From a bacterium (GTDB lineage Bacteria; UBP15; UBA6099): a DNA stretch of 64,000 nt. Under the pieces are notes generated by a model. It searched no databases and was not told the origin of the DNA. It was given only the letters and a program-made list of their open reading frames with translations. Positions 24,815 through 33,967 of the stretch are shown here, one piece after another. The stretch spans positions 62,001 to 126,000 of the forward strand of contig JAKQPS010000082.1 in the NCBI GenBank assembly GCA_029564595.1, read 5' to 3'. Position 1 is the stretch's first letter. Every line of letters begins with the position of its first letter. The position numbers and the translations under genes were made by a program.

Positions 24815-27800
24815 TTATTTGGTAAGAGTGAGAACGCAATTGGACAAAGCGCCTGCGTTTAACATGTAGCCGCGCCACGGAGATATAGACCCGCCGGTGT
24901 TAGGCTCAATCTTCACATATCCCGATCCGGCGACATAGTAATATACTGGAGGAAGAGAGATGGGAGAGCCGCCGCAGGAAATTGAAGCGTTCGCGTTTAT
25001 CCAAAGCGTCGATTGAGTGAATGGAGAAGCTATCATGTTCCATCCGGGCGTAAGCGGAGCGGAGCGGGATGAGCCGGAATACGTTGTTCCGCCGGACGTT
25101 GATATTGTTCCGAGTTCAGTTGCTGAATGAACCCAGTAAGCGGAGCCGATGTCCATGTAACCGCCGGAAGTGTGAAACCAAACGCCTGTGGAGCTTACTC
25201 TTGAAATTTGCGTGGAAGCGCCGGGCGCGGTAGCGATAATGGCGAACGCCATATTTTGTTTTGAGGCTCCGACAAGGTTCCAGCCTTCTCTTATGAAAAG
25301 TCCGGGAGGAGTCAGCGCGGCAGAAGCGCGCGCGCCGCTGGTTAGTCCCGCAGAGTAATTAAGCGCCCCATCGAAAGCGAACGCGGTGTAGTAATAGACC
25401 GGCCCTTCGGAAACTGAAGAATCTGTGTATGATTCTGCTGTTCCTTCATAAATTAAATCGCCGTCGAGGATATTCAGAGGGTAGTTGCCTTGTTTTCGGA
25501 GAATCTTCACCCCTTCAAAATCGGCGTCGCCCGGATTGGTCCAAGAGAGTGCAATCAAAGAATTTCCGGGTTGTGCCGAGAGGGAAGACACATCGTCAGG
25601 AGGTTCCACATCCGGGGTCTGGCCATTAGAGGAAACGACAGTGGACTCAAGTCCCGCGACGTCCACTGCTTTGACCGAGAAATAGTACATTTGCCCAAGA
25701 GAAAGAGTCAGACCGGATTTTGTCACTGATGTTGAAGCTCCGGCGGATGTCCATGAGACCACATCGGATGCTCCGGGGGATCTGCCGATTGCGTATTTGT
25801 ATGAAGCGATGCCCGACGCTGAATCTGCTGATTGTCCCCAGTTCGCGGAAAGCTGAGTCAGGGAGCCGCAGAAAGTGATGTCGGTCGCCAAGCCGTCATA
25901 TACGAAAGGAACAGGGGAGGGCGGGGTAAGATCGACCGTAAAACCGTCAGAAGACGCGACCGAAGACATCAGGCCGGAATTATTCTCCGCCTTGACCGAG
26001 AAATAGTATTTCTGTCCTTCTTGTAGAGATAGGCCGGTGAGAGTGGCTGATAGCGACAGAGCGTTGCTTGTCCATGCGGAAATATCATCATCGCCCGGCG
26101 AAGAGCCTACGGCCCTCCAGTATCTCACAACACCGGATTGAGGGTCTGACGAAGCGCTCCACCGAGCGGACAGGGATGTGGAAACGGAAGACCAGTCGAT
26201 ATCGTCTCCGCTCGCGCCGTCGGTCACTGTCGCTGGCGCCGCCGGAGGAGTCGCGTCGATTCTAATGCCGTCCGAGACTGTCGCGGATGATTCCAAACCC
26301 CAACCGTTAACGGCTTTAACGGAGAAATAATAAATGGCTCCGTCAGTCAGGGATAGGTCTTCCAGCAAAACGGAAACGTCAAGTCCGTTGTCAGTCCATC
26401 CGACGATATTTGTTGCTCCGGCGGAAGTTCCCACTGCGAATTTGTAGCTTGCTATTCCGCTTTCCGGGTCTGAGGATTCGCCCCAATTTGCCGATAATGT
26501 GGAGATCGACTGACTCCAATCCATATCCGCGCCTTCGCCGTCGTAAACGTAAGGAACGGCGGAGGGGGGAGTGAAATCCTCCGTATAAAGCGTCTGGCCG
26601 TTCGAGCATGTCATTGTGGAAGCAAGCCCGGCGTTATTCACTGCGCGCGCGCAGAAATAATAGGTGTGGCTGATAATGAGTGGAAGAGAATATCGGGTGA
26701 CGCTTGTGGCAGAGCCGATGGAGACCCACGGCACGATGTTCGCGGAGCCCGGAGAGGTTCCGACTGAATAAGTATATCTATTGAATCCGGACTCCGGGTC
26801 GGAACCTGTAGCCCAGTTTGCGGAGATTTGAGTCGGATCCGTAAAGATATCAATATCCGCGCCCAGCCCGTCATAGACATATTCGAGAGGCTCCGGCGGC
26901 GTGGTGTCCACAAAGTAATCCAAACGGTAATTTTGCGAGTCGGAGTGAGAGTTTTCGACAGAGTCCACGCAAGCGAAAAACAAGGAGAGAGGTCCCGGCG
27001 CGGATGTTGATGCCGTGCAGGTGTGAGTCGTGGTCAAAGCTGCCGAGCACTGGTTTTCAGGCGGCATGGCGTTGTATGACAGGTCGCTAAAAAACCACCG
27101 GCAGATAGATGTCTCATTGGTAGTGAAAGTGATAGGCGGAGCAGCCGACGTAAGGTAGCCGCCATCTGGAGGGGAGAAGGAGGAGGCAACCGGAGGCGTC
27201 AAGTCGACAGTGTATGACAGGAGCGTGTTGGATGCCACCGTGTCATTGTTGCCGAGAGCGTCTTCGCAAGCGATGTAAATCTCCGACGGGCCTTCCGCAA
27301 GCCCGAAGACTGAACACTCATGAGACACATCGTCGCCGCTCGCGCAACTGTGAATCATGTTGAGATATGAGAGATCGGTCGCCGCCCACCGGCATTCCGC
27401 GCTTTCATCCGTTGTAAAAGCGATGAGTGGAGCGATGGTCCCAATCTTCGCGCCGTCTGAAGGGACGAAACCGTATTTTTCGGGTGGCATGACATCGACG
27501 GTAATGCCGTCTGAACTTGTCGTTGTGGATAGCAATCCGGCTCTATTTTCGGTTCTAATTGACAAATAATAAGTCTGCGCGTGAGAAAGAGACAATCCTG
27601 AAAGGGAGACCGCGGTGTCGTTTCCCAGATAAGACCAAGAGACGATGTCGTCGTAACCGGGAGAAGTTCCGACCGCGCGCCAGTAACCTGACACTCCGCT
27701 TTCCGGGTCCGAAGCGGCGTTCCAGTTGGCGGATAGCGAGGTTAAAGAAGTAGTCCATTCAATATCTGCGCCCAACCCGTCGTTAACTGCGGCAACAGGG

Positions 27801-30800
27801 TTCGGCGGCGTAGTGTCCACAACAATGCCGTCAGAACTTGACGCAGCAGACAACAGCCCGGCCCCGTTTTCCGCTTTTATTGAAAAATAATATGTTTGGC
27901 CGTGAGATAGGGACAACCCAGACACGACGCTCGATATGCCGGAACCATTCGCTGCCCATGCGGATATATCGTCTGAGCCGGGAGATGTTCCGACAGCTCG
28001 CCGATAGGCGGTTATGCCAGTGTGCGGATCTGACGATGCAGTCCAGTTTGCTGACATAGATGTTGTTGAACTGGTGTAATCAATGTCGCTGGAAAGACCG
28101 TCATTTACGTCAGTCGGGGCTGATGGCGGCGATGCGTCTATTCTGACTCCGTCCGATGTCGCGGCGGTCGAAAGCAGTCCGACTCCGTTTACGGCTTTAA
28201 CTGAGAAATAATACATCTGTCCGTCGGTCAATGAGAGACTGGAAACTGTTGCGGATGTGGAATTCCCATTGTCGGTCCATGGCACGATGTTGTCGTTGCC
28301 TGAGGTGGTTCCAACAGCGAAACGGTAGCTGGAAACTCCCGAATGCGCGTCCGACGAAGCGCTCCAGTTTGCTGAAAGTTCGTCGGAGTCGGTTGAATAA
28401 TCGATGTCCGCGCCCGCGCCGTCGTAAACGTATGAAACAGTCGCCGGGGGAGATGAGTCCACAGTCTGGCCGTTTGAAGATGTCGGAGTGGAAAACAGCC
28501 CGGCGCCGTTCTCTGCTTGAACCGAAAAATAATATGTTTGGCCGTCGGCAAGAACGAGACTGGAAACAGTCGCCGAAGTCGAATCTCCATTGTCTGTCCA
28601 TGCGACGACGTCGGAGGCTCCGGGCGCGGTTCCTATGGCAAACCAGTAGCCGAGGATGCCTGAATGCGGGTCGGAAGAAGTTGTCCAGTTGGCAACAAGA
28701 GACGATGACGAAGTAGTCCAGTCGATATCCACGCCGGGGCCGTCATTAACGGTGGCGACGTCGGTTGGCGAGGATGTGTCCACGGTTTGGCCGTCTGAAT
28801 TCGTGGCGGTCGAGAGAAGCCCGGCCCCGTTTTCGGCTCTTACGGTGAAATAATACGTTTGGCCTTCAACGAGAACAAGGCCTGAATGAGTGACTGTGAG
28901 CGATGCGCCGTTATCCGTCCAGCCGGCGATATCCGTGTCGCCGGGGGCGGAGCCTATGGCATACCAATATCGAGATATTCCGCTTTCGGAGTCCGACGAT
29001 GCGGTCCAGTTCGCAGTCAACTCAGTAGTCGAACCGGCGAATTCCATGTCCGAATCGGGGCCGTCATTGACAGGTCCCGGCGCCGATGGCGCTGATGTGT
29101 CTATTGTTATCCCGTCGGAAACTTCTGTTGAGAAGAGACCCACGCCATTTTCCGCTCTGACGGAGACATAATACGTTTGACCGGATGAAAGCGATAAGCC
29201 TGTTTGTGTCATGGACGCGCTCAAAGCGTTGTCGGTCCAATCGACGATATCCGTCCCTCCGGGGGTTGCGCCTATGGCGAAAAGATATCTTGCCAGACCG
29301 GAGTGAAGGTCAGTAGCTGCGCTCCAGTTGGCGGACAATTCATCGGTGGAACTTGAATAGTCGATGTCCGCGCCTGAGCCGTCGTTGACGGGGGCGACGC
29401 TTGTGGGCGGGGAGGAGTCCACAGTTTGACCGTCGGAAGATGTAATGCCGGACAGCAACCCGGCTCCGTTCTCCGCTCTCGCGGAAAAGAAATAGGTCTG
29501 GCCGTCAGTCAAAGTTAGTCCGGAGCGCGTTACGGAAGTGTCCGTCCCGGTGTCAGTCCATGTCGAAATCTCGGTTCCGCCGGGCGTTGTTCCGATTGCG
29601 TGCCAATAACGGGCAATTCCGCTTTCAGGGTCCGATGACTCCGTCCAGTTGGCCTTGAGAGCTGAGGCGGAAGTTGTCCAGTCAATGTCCGCGCCTTCAC
29701 CGTCGTAAACATCGGCGATGTCGTCCGGGGGGGACAAATCGGGCTGAATTACCGCGGAGTCGCCGATTTCAGGCGTCCTGACTGAAGCGATATATATGGT
29801 TTCTCCTATCGCGGCTCCGAGTTGATTGAGGGACTGATCCGATGAAGTGTCGTGCAGCGTGGCGGTCCCTCTGTAAATACCTGAACCGGCAGCGGTTTCG
29901 GTCAGCGTTACGTATATCCCTGATGGAGAAGTGGAACTGCTGCGCGCGTGTATGACGGTCTGGTTGATAATCGCCGGGTCTCCGTTGTTCCCGACGAGTT
30001 GTATGAACAATGTCGCGCCCGGCCCGGTATCGCCGCCGAGGTCGGCCAAATACGACGAGTCCGACTTCAGCTTTAACGAAGAAGGCGACATCAGTCTGTC
30101 AACTCCCGCAGTCAGCTTGTATTGAGTGTTTATCGGGCATGCGGGCTCGCAGTTTGTCCCTGTATCATTAGCATTGCCGGAAAAATAGTTGTGTGTCGCG
30201 TTTGTGATATCTCCCGCCGTTTGCGAATAGAGGGCATAAGCGTCGCTGTCGATGAAGTTGTTCTCCTTGAGCGTGGCGTTTTTTCCAGCAGGCTCGAAGA
30301 AAAACCCGACGATTTCAATGCCTTCGAAACTGTTGGCGACAGCGGTGATATTGGATTTCGTGTAAATGCCGCCGTAAGAGTCGGCAAAAAGATTATTGCG
30401 TATAAGAGCTTCGCTGTAAGAATCAGTGAATATCCCGAAAGAACTGGTTTCTCTGAACTCGCAGAATTCAACAACGGGGCTTTTTCCGGTTATCATCAGC
30501 CCGTATTTTGCGTAAGAGAAATTAATATAGGCGATTTCGAGGACATCAAGAGCCGTGCCGAATATAAGGAGCGCTCCCCAGTCTCCCTGCGCAGGCGATT
30601 CAGCAAGAGATGTGAATACTATTGGATCGGCTTCGGTTCCGCTGGCGATTATTCCGCCCCCGTTGGAGACGATGATGTCGGCCAAATCCGACCACCCGTA
30701 ATCAGCATCGGCGACATGAGGAAAGAATTTGACGATGACTCCGGGCTCGATTGTGAGAGTGGCTCCGTCGGTTACGAAAATGTCTGTCGATGGACAATAC

Positions 30801-32635
30801 GGGTTGTTGGCAGGCGACCAGACGGTGTCGTGTTCGATGTCATTCACAAGAATTATGCCGTTTCCTGACACCGTCGCAGGCGAAGCCTCAGGATATAGCG
30901 GGTCTCCCGCTCCGCTTAAGACTCCTGTAATAGCGACCTCATAAGTCACACATTCGCTTAGCGCGGAAGTTGTTAGTCTTATCGTCATTCCGTCCGGCAT
31001 GGCAGTCGCCGCCGAAGGCTCTCCGATTCCGTTATTGACGTTGTAATTTGCGGGGTCGGCTGCTGTTAGGCTTGCGCTTATGTCGAGGTTGTACAGGATA
31101 TCAATTGAAGTCGGCCCCGACACAGTGGCTGAAACGACAGTGAAAAACGCGTCCGAAAAAGATACGTCAAGAGTCATCGAAGCGCCGGGAACGGAAATGT
31201 TATCGATAGTTATTCCTGTAGCAATCCCGTTGTATCTGTCGGAATTCGGCGTCGAGGCGGGCGACAACTCATCTCCGTCTGTGTAGTAGTCGCCGGCGTC
31301 CGCCGTTCCTCCTGCTTCAATCTCTTCCAACCCGTCGGCTTCCATCAGTCTCAGAAGCTTCCTGTCCGTGTATGAGTTGTCATAAAGAAAATTCGAGCCT
31401 TGTTCGTTTAATGTCGAATCCACATGCCATATCGTTAGGCCTTCTCCCGGGAAGTTTGAATCGTTTCCGTCCTGAGCGCGATTCTGGACGATAAAATATT
31501 CATAATAATCCTTCCCTAACGACGCTTCAGGCATGACGATAGCCGCGTCGGATGAATCGTGCGAGGCGGCAAGGGATATGCTGTTTGTTCCGGAAAAATA
31601 GACGTCGGGAGTTATCCAACCGAGCAGAAACTTGCTGAAGGCGTTGTGGTCGCCTTGGCTTGAGTCCATCATGTCGAGGCCGCCTACGCCGCCGTCGGGG
31701 CCTACGCTGTCGTCATAGTCGTAATAGTCCGGCAAGCCGAGCGCGTGTCCGGTTTCGTGAATCAAGGTTTTAGGGTTCAGTTTTGCCGGCGGATCTGGAA
31801 GCTCATAATAAGTCTCCCAGTTCCACGAAAAAACGTCCAGCATTTTTCCGTCAATCGTATAAGCATAGTCGGTAAAGGTCGATTTATAAGACCACCAGAA
31901 TCCGCCCCAGCCGCTATTCGGCCCGGCCCAGAGAAAAATTATATAATCAATCTTCCCGTCTCCATCGTTGTCGTATTGAGAAAAGTCATGGCCGAGCGAG
32001 TCGAAATAGTCCAACGCGTCTTTGATGAGTTCTCTGCGGTCAGCATTTGTCTCCGGGATGGAAGCGCGGGGAACTCCCGCGTCATACCATCCGAGGACAT
32101 TGCCGGTTATGGTTAATTGTCCGTATGAAGAACGGTCATAATAATTCGCGAGGCTCTCGTAAGGAAAAAAATCGCCTATGAGAACATCGCCGTCGCCGAA
32201 AACCACATCGTCAATTTCCGCAGGCGAGTATGTCGCCGGATAGTCGCTGAATTCCAATCCTATGACGGGAATCTTAACGACGCCTGTCGTAGGCAATCCT
32301 TTCCAAGCAGGAGGCGGAGCCATCGCTGATTTCTCAACAATCCCCTCGGCAGCCATCAGTTGATCCATTTTGTACATAGCGCGCTTTAAAAGTTCAGGGG
32401 ATATCTTATGATTTGAGATTTCTTTCATGAATTCGACGCGCGTTGAAAGAGAGCCGTCATTCTTGTAATCTGCGAGTTCGCCGGGAGCAGGGGGAGCGGA
32501 GCAAAACGCCGATTCAGAAAATGCTAACAGTATCGCGACGAAAGCCGCTTTGATAATCTTCAGGTTTAGTTTTGTTCTAATTTTTATCAACTCAATTAAT
32601 GATAATACAAAACATATATATATCCATTGTCTCAA
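24815..32635 (-). CDS. Giant secreted M6-family metalloprotease with beta-helix and repeat domains
   Basis: A 2606-residue secreted protein. After a signal-like region (AAFVAILLAFSESAFC) comes an M6 (immune-inhibitor-A-like) protease domain, about residues 100-500, with zinc motif HETGH at 293-297 (LIHETGHALGLPDYYD) and the downstream Met-turn region (GGLDMMDSSQGDHN). Residues about 600-830 look like a right-handed parallel beta-helix (repeated short strands, NNLFADSYGG type). Then come eleven ~107-residue repeats (about 970-2350), interrupted after the seventh by two Cys-containing Ig-like modules, then one standard FN3 domain and a ~160-residue C-terminal domain (REGWNLVGASKQ). The start is uncertain: TTG 32635 is the longest, TTG 32590 is possible, and neither has a good ribosome site. 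Confidence 0.82.
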   Translation of the reverse strand: MRQWIYICFVLSLIELIKIRTKLNLKIIKAAFVAILLAFSESAFCSAPPAPGELADYKNDGSLSTRVEFMKEISNHKISPELLKRAMYKMDQLMAAEGIVEKSAMAPPPAWKGLPTTGVVKIPVIGLEFSDYPATYSPAEIDDVVFGDGDVLIGDFFPYESLANYYDRSSYGQLTITGNVLGWYDAGVPRASIPETNADRRELIKDALDYFDSLGHDFSQYDNDGDGKIDYIIFLWAGPNSGWGGFWWSYKSTFTDYAYTIDGKMLDVFSWNWETYYELPDPPAKLNPKTLIHETGHALGLPDYYDYDDSVGPDGGVGGLDMMDSSQGDHNAFSKFLLGWITPDVYFSGTNSISLAASHDSSDAAIVMPEASLGKDYYEYFIVQNRAQDGNDSNFPGEGLTIWHVDSTLNEQGSNFLYDNSYTDRKLLRLMEADGLEEIEAGGTADAGDYYTDGDELSPASTPNSDRYNGIATGITIDNISVPGASMTLDVSFSDAFFTVVSATVSGPTSIDILYNLDISASLTAADPANYNVNNGIGEPSAATAMPDGMTIRLTTSALSECVTYEVAITGVLSGAGDPLYPEASPATVSGNGIILVNDIEHDTVWSPANNPYCPSTDIFVTDGATLTIEPGVIVKFFPHVADADYGWSDLADIIVSNGGGIIASGTEADPIVFTSLAESPAQGDWGALLIFGTALDVLEIAYINFSYAKYGLMITGKSPVVEFCEFRETSSFGIFTDSYSEALIRNNLFADSYGGIYTKSNITAVANSFEGIEIVGFFFEPAGKNATLKENNFIDSDAYALYSQTAGDITNATHNYFSGNANDTGTNCEPACPINTQYKLTAGVDRLMSPSSLKLKSDSSYLADLGGDTGPGATLFIQLVGNNGDPAIINQTVIHARSSSTSPSGIYVTLTETAAGSGIYRGTATLHDTSSDQSLNQLGAAIGETIYIASVRTPEIGDSAVIQPDLSPPDDIADVYDGEGADIDWTTSASALKANWTESSDPESGIARYWHAIGTTPGGTEISTWTDTGTDTSVTRSGLTLTDGQTYFFSARAENGAGLLSGITSSDGQTVDSSPPTSVAPVNDGSGADIDYSSSTDELSANWSAATDLHSGLARYLFAIGATPGGTDIVDWTDNALSASMTQTGLSLSSGQTYYVSVRAENGVGLFSTEVSDGITIDTSAPSAPGPVNDGPDSDMEFAGSTTELTANWTASSDSESGISRYWYAIGSAPGDTDIAGWTDNGASLTVTHSGLVLVEGQTYYFTVRAENGAGLLSTATNSDGQTVDTSSPTDVATVNDGPGVDIDWTTSSSSLVANWTTSSDPHSGILGYWFAIGTAPGASDVVAWTDNGDSTSATVSSLVLADGQTYYFSVQAENGAGLFSTPTSSNGQTVDSSPPATVSYVYDGAGADIDYSTDSDELSANWSASSDAHSGVSSYRFAVGTTSGNDNIVPWTDNGNSTSATVSSLSLTDGQMYYFSVKAVNGVGLLSTAATSDGVRIDASPPSAPTDVNDGLSSDIDYTSSTTSMSANWTASSDPHTGITAYRRAVGTSPGSDDISAWAANGSGISSVVSGLSLSHGQTYYFSIKAENGAGLLSAASSSDGIVVDTTPPNPVAAVNDGLGADIEWTTSLTSLSANWNAASDPESGVSGYWRAVGTSPGYDDIVSWSYLGNDTAVSLSGLSLSHAQTYYLSIRTENRAGLLSTTTSSDGITVDVMPPEKYGFVPSDGAKIGTIAPLIAFTTDESAECRWAATDLSYLNMIHSCASGDDVSHECSVFGLAEGPSEIYIACEDALGNNDTVASNTLLSYTVDLTPPVASSFSPPDGGYLTSAAPPITFTTNETSICRWFFSDLSYNAMPPENQCSAALTTTHTCTASTSAPGPLSLFFACVDSVENSHSDSQNYRLDYFVDTTPPEPLEYVYDGLGADIDIFTDPTQISANWATGSDPESGFNRYTYSVGTSPGSANIVPWVSIGSATSVTRYSLPLIISHTYYFCARAVNNAGLASTMTCSNGQTLYTEDFTPPSAVPYVYDGEGADMDWSQSISTLSANWGESSDPESGIASYKFAVGTSAGATNIVGWTDNGLDVSVLLEDLSLTDGAIYYFSVKAVNGWGLESSATVSDGIRIDATPPAAPATVTDGASGDDIDWSSVSTSLSARWSASSDPQSGVVRYWRAVGSSPGDDDISAWTSNALSLSATLTGLSLQEGQKYYFSVKAENNSGLMSSVASSDGFTVDLTPPSPVPFVYDGLATDITFCGSLTQLSANWGQSADSASGIASYKYAIGRSPGASDVVSWTSAGASTSVTKSGLTLSLGQMYYFSVKAVDVAGLESTVVSSNGQTPDVEPPDDVSSLSAQPGNSLIALSWTNPGDADFEGVKILRKQGNYPLNILDGDLIYEGTAESYTDSSVSEGPVYYYTAFAFDGALNYSAGLTSGARASAALTPPGLFIREGWNLVGASKQNMAFAIIATAPGASTQISRVSSTGVWFHTSGGYMDIGSAYWVHSATELGTISTSGGTTYSGSSRSAPLTPGWNMIASPFTQSTLWINANASISCGGSPISLPPVYYYVAGSGYVKIEPNTGGSISPWRGYMLNAGALSNCVLTLTK
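25590..29730 (-). repeat. Eleven ~107-residue (about 320-base) protein-domain repeats within the M6 protease
   Basis: Each unit carries the same landmarks: (Y/N)DGxGxDIDW at the start, SANW, SSDPESG, a (W/F)AIGTxPG piece, WTDNG, GQTYYFSVxAENGxGL, and a closing SSDGxTVDxxPP. Seven copies run from about 27500 to 29730. Two different Ig-like modules, each with Cys pairs, occupy about 26900-27500, and four more copies run from about 25590 to 26900. The DNA copies have diverged, so this is a coding repeat, not a CRISPR or satellite array. It probably forms a long stalk. Confidence 0.85.
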
Positions 32636-32703
32636 AATTGCTTGAAAATGTCAAAGAAGAGACAAAATGATGGCTCTAACAAAAAAAGAACCGCCGAAAT
32701 AGC

Positions 32704-32736
32704 AAAAAAAGCTCCGGATGGTTTATCCGGAGCTTT
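32704..32736 (-). terminator. Rho-independent terminator of the HMGS-like/thiolase operon
   Basis: Read on the minus strand, a perfect 12-bp stem (AAAGCTCCGGAT with ATCCGGAGCTTT; forward positions 32725-32736 and 32708-32719) encloses a five-base loop and runs straight into seven T residues. It lies 28 bases after the thiolase stop codon. Confidence 0.92.
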
Positions 32737-32763
32737 GATTTAGCATTTACTAATTGAGCGAGC

Positions 32764-33966
32764 TTATTTTCTTCCGAAAATGCCGACGCTGCAAACGCTC
32801 ATAGCCGGGAACCCGCCGAGGTTGTGAGTGAGAGCGAATTTCGGGTCCTTGATCTGCCTGTCTCCCGCGCGGCTAAGCAACTGGAGGTAGCATTCATAAA
32901 TCATGCGCAGTCCTGACGCGCCGATCGGATGCCCGAAGCATTTGAGACCTCCGTCAGGCTGACTTGGCATCTTTCCATCCAGATTGAAAAAGCCGGCGTC
33001 GATATCTTCTTTAGCTTTGCCGATTGGCGAAATCTGAAGGTCTTCGAAAGTCACCATTTCCGTTATTGAGAAGCAGTCGTGAAGCTCAAGCATCGAGATT
33101 TCTTCGCGAGGATTCTTGATCCCGGCTTCAGCGTAAGCTCTTCTTGAAGCTTCGCGGGTGGTTTTTACATAAGTGCCGTCCCAGTCCGTGTAAAGAAGCT
33201 CTTCTCCGGATGTGGCGGCGATCTGAAGCGCTTTCACCGTTATGAAGTCGTCGCCTTTAAGTTTCTTAGCGATTTCAGGAGTGGCGACTATAGCGCAGGC
33301 CGATCCGTCGGAGACTCCGCAACAGTCGAAAAGTCCGAGCGGCTCGGCGATTATCGGCGAGCGCATGACTTGTTCGACAGTGACTTCCCGGCGAAGGTGC
33401 GCTTTGGGGTTCTTCGCTCCGTTGGCATGGCTCTTAACGGAGATTTTAGCGAGCGCTTCTTTGCCTTCGTCGCGGGTCAGGCCGTATTTTTCGAAGTAAC
33501 GCGTGGCCATCATCGCGAAAGCTCCGGGAGCCGTGATGTTCGGCAGAAGCATTCGGTTTCTCGTGCCCATCGCTTGACCGAAATCCGGCAGGCCGCCGTA
33601 TCCGGTGTCTTTAAGTTTTTCCACGCCCATAGCAAGCGCGATGTCGCACGCGCCGGATGCCACAGCGTAAGCGGCTCCCCTGAATGATTCTGTTCCGCTG
33701 GCGCAGAAGTTCTCCACGCGCGTGCAGGGAATGAACGGGAGCTTTAGAGCGAGCGAACAAGGTATGGCGGACTTTCCGACGTTTACTTCGTCAAAACACA
33801 CGCCCATCCATGCCATTTCAATGTCTTTCGTTGATATTCCAGCGTCTTTCGTCGCTTCGCTAAATGAGTCCACCATCAGGTCTTCAGCGCTTTTGTCCCA
33901 CTGTTCGCCGAACTTGGTGCAACCCATGCCTATGATTGCGACTTTGTCTCGTATTCCTTCAGCCAT
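32764..33966 (-). CDS. Thiolase family protein (acetyl-CoA acetyltransferase-like)
   Basis: A 400-residue thiolase of the SCP-x/archaeal type. The nucleophile Cys lies in ENFCASGTESFRGAAYAV, the family motif GHPIGASGLRMIYECYL supplies the active-site His, and LELHDCFSITEM is the usual NEAF/HDCF region. It would make or cleave acetoacetyl-CoA or a related 3-ketoacyl-CoA. ATG 33966 follows the upstream stop by one base (TGA-G-ATG) with AAAGGAGG nine bases upstream, so it is coupled to the HMGS-like gene. In archaea a thiolase, an HMG-CoA synthase and a DUF35 protein form a channelling complex. The same three parts are present here as two genes. Confidence 0.86.
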   Translation of the reverse strand: MAEGIRDKVAIIGMGCTKFGEQWDKSAEDLMVDSFSEATKDAGISTKDIEMAWMGVCFDEVNVGKSAIPCSLALKLPFIPCTRVENFCASGTESFRGAAYAVASGACDIALAMGVEKLKDTGYGGLPDFGQAMGTRNRMLLPNITAPGAFAMMATRYFEKYGLTRDEGKEALAKISVKSHANGAKNPKAHLRREVTVEQVMRSPIIAEPLGLFDCCGVSDGSACAIVATPEIAKKLKGDDFITVKALQIAATSGEELLYTDWDGTYVKTTREASRRAYAEAGIKNPREEISMLELHDCFSITEMVTFEDLQISPIGKAKEDIDAGFFNLDGKMPSQPDGGLKCFGHPIGASGLRMIYECYLQLLSRAGDRQIKDPKFALTHNLGGFPAMSVCSVGIFGRK

Positions 33967-33967
33967 C

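Noticed and set aside
25590-29730. Regular ~320-base periodicity that might suggest a CRISPR or satellite array
   Set aside because: The frame stays open throughout and every unit translates to the same domain motifs. Copies are diverged at the DNA level, and spacing is far longer than CRISPR units.
30122-30868. Long open frame on the plus strand opposite the M6 protease
   Set aside because: It is antisense to the beta-helix region of a clear minus-strand gene. It has no ribosome site and no recognisable motif, and its composition follows the opposite coding strand.
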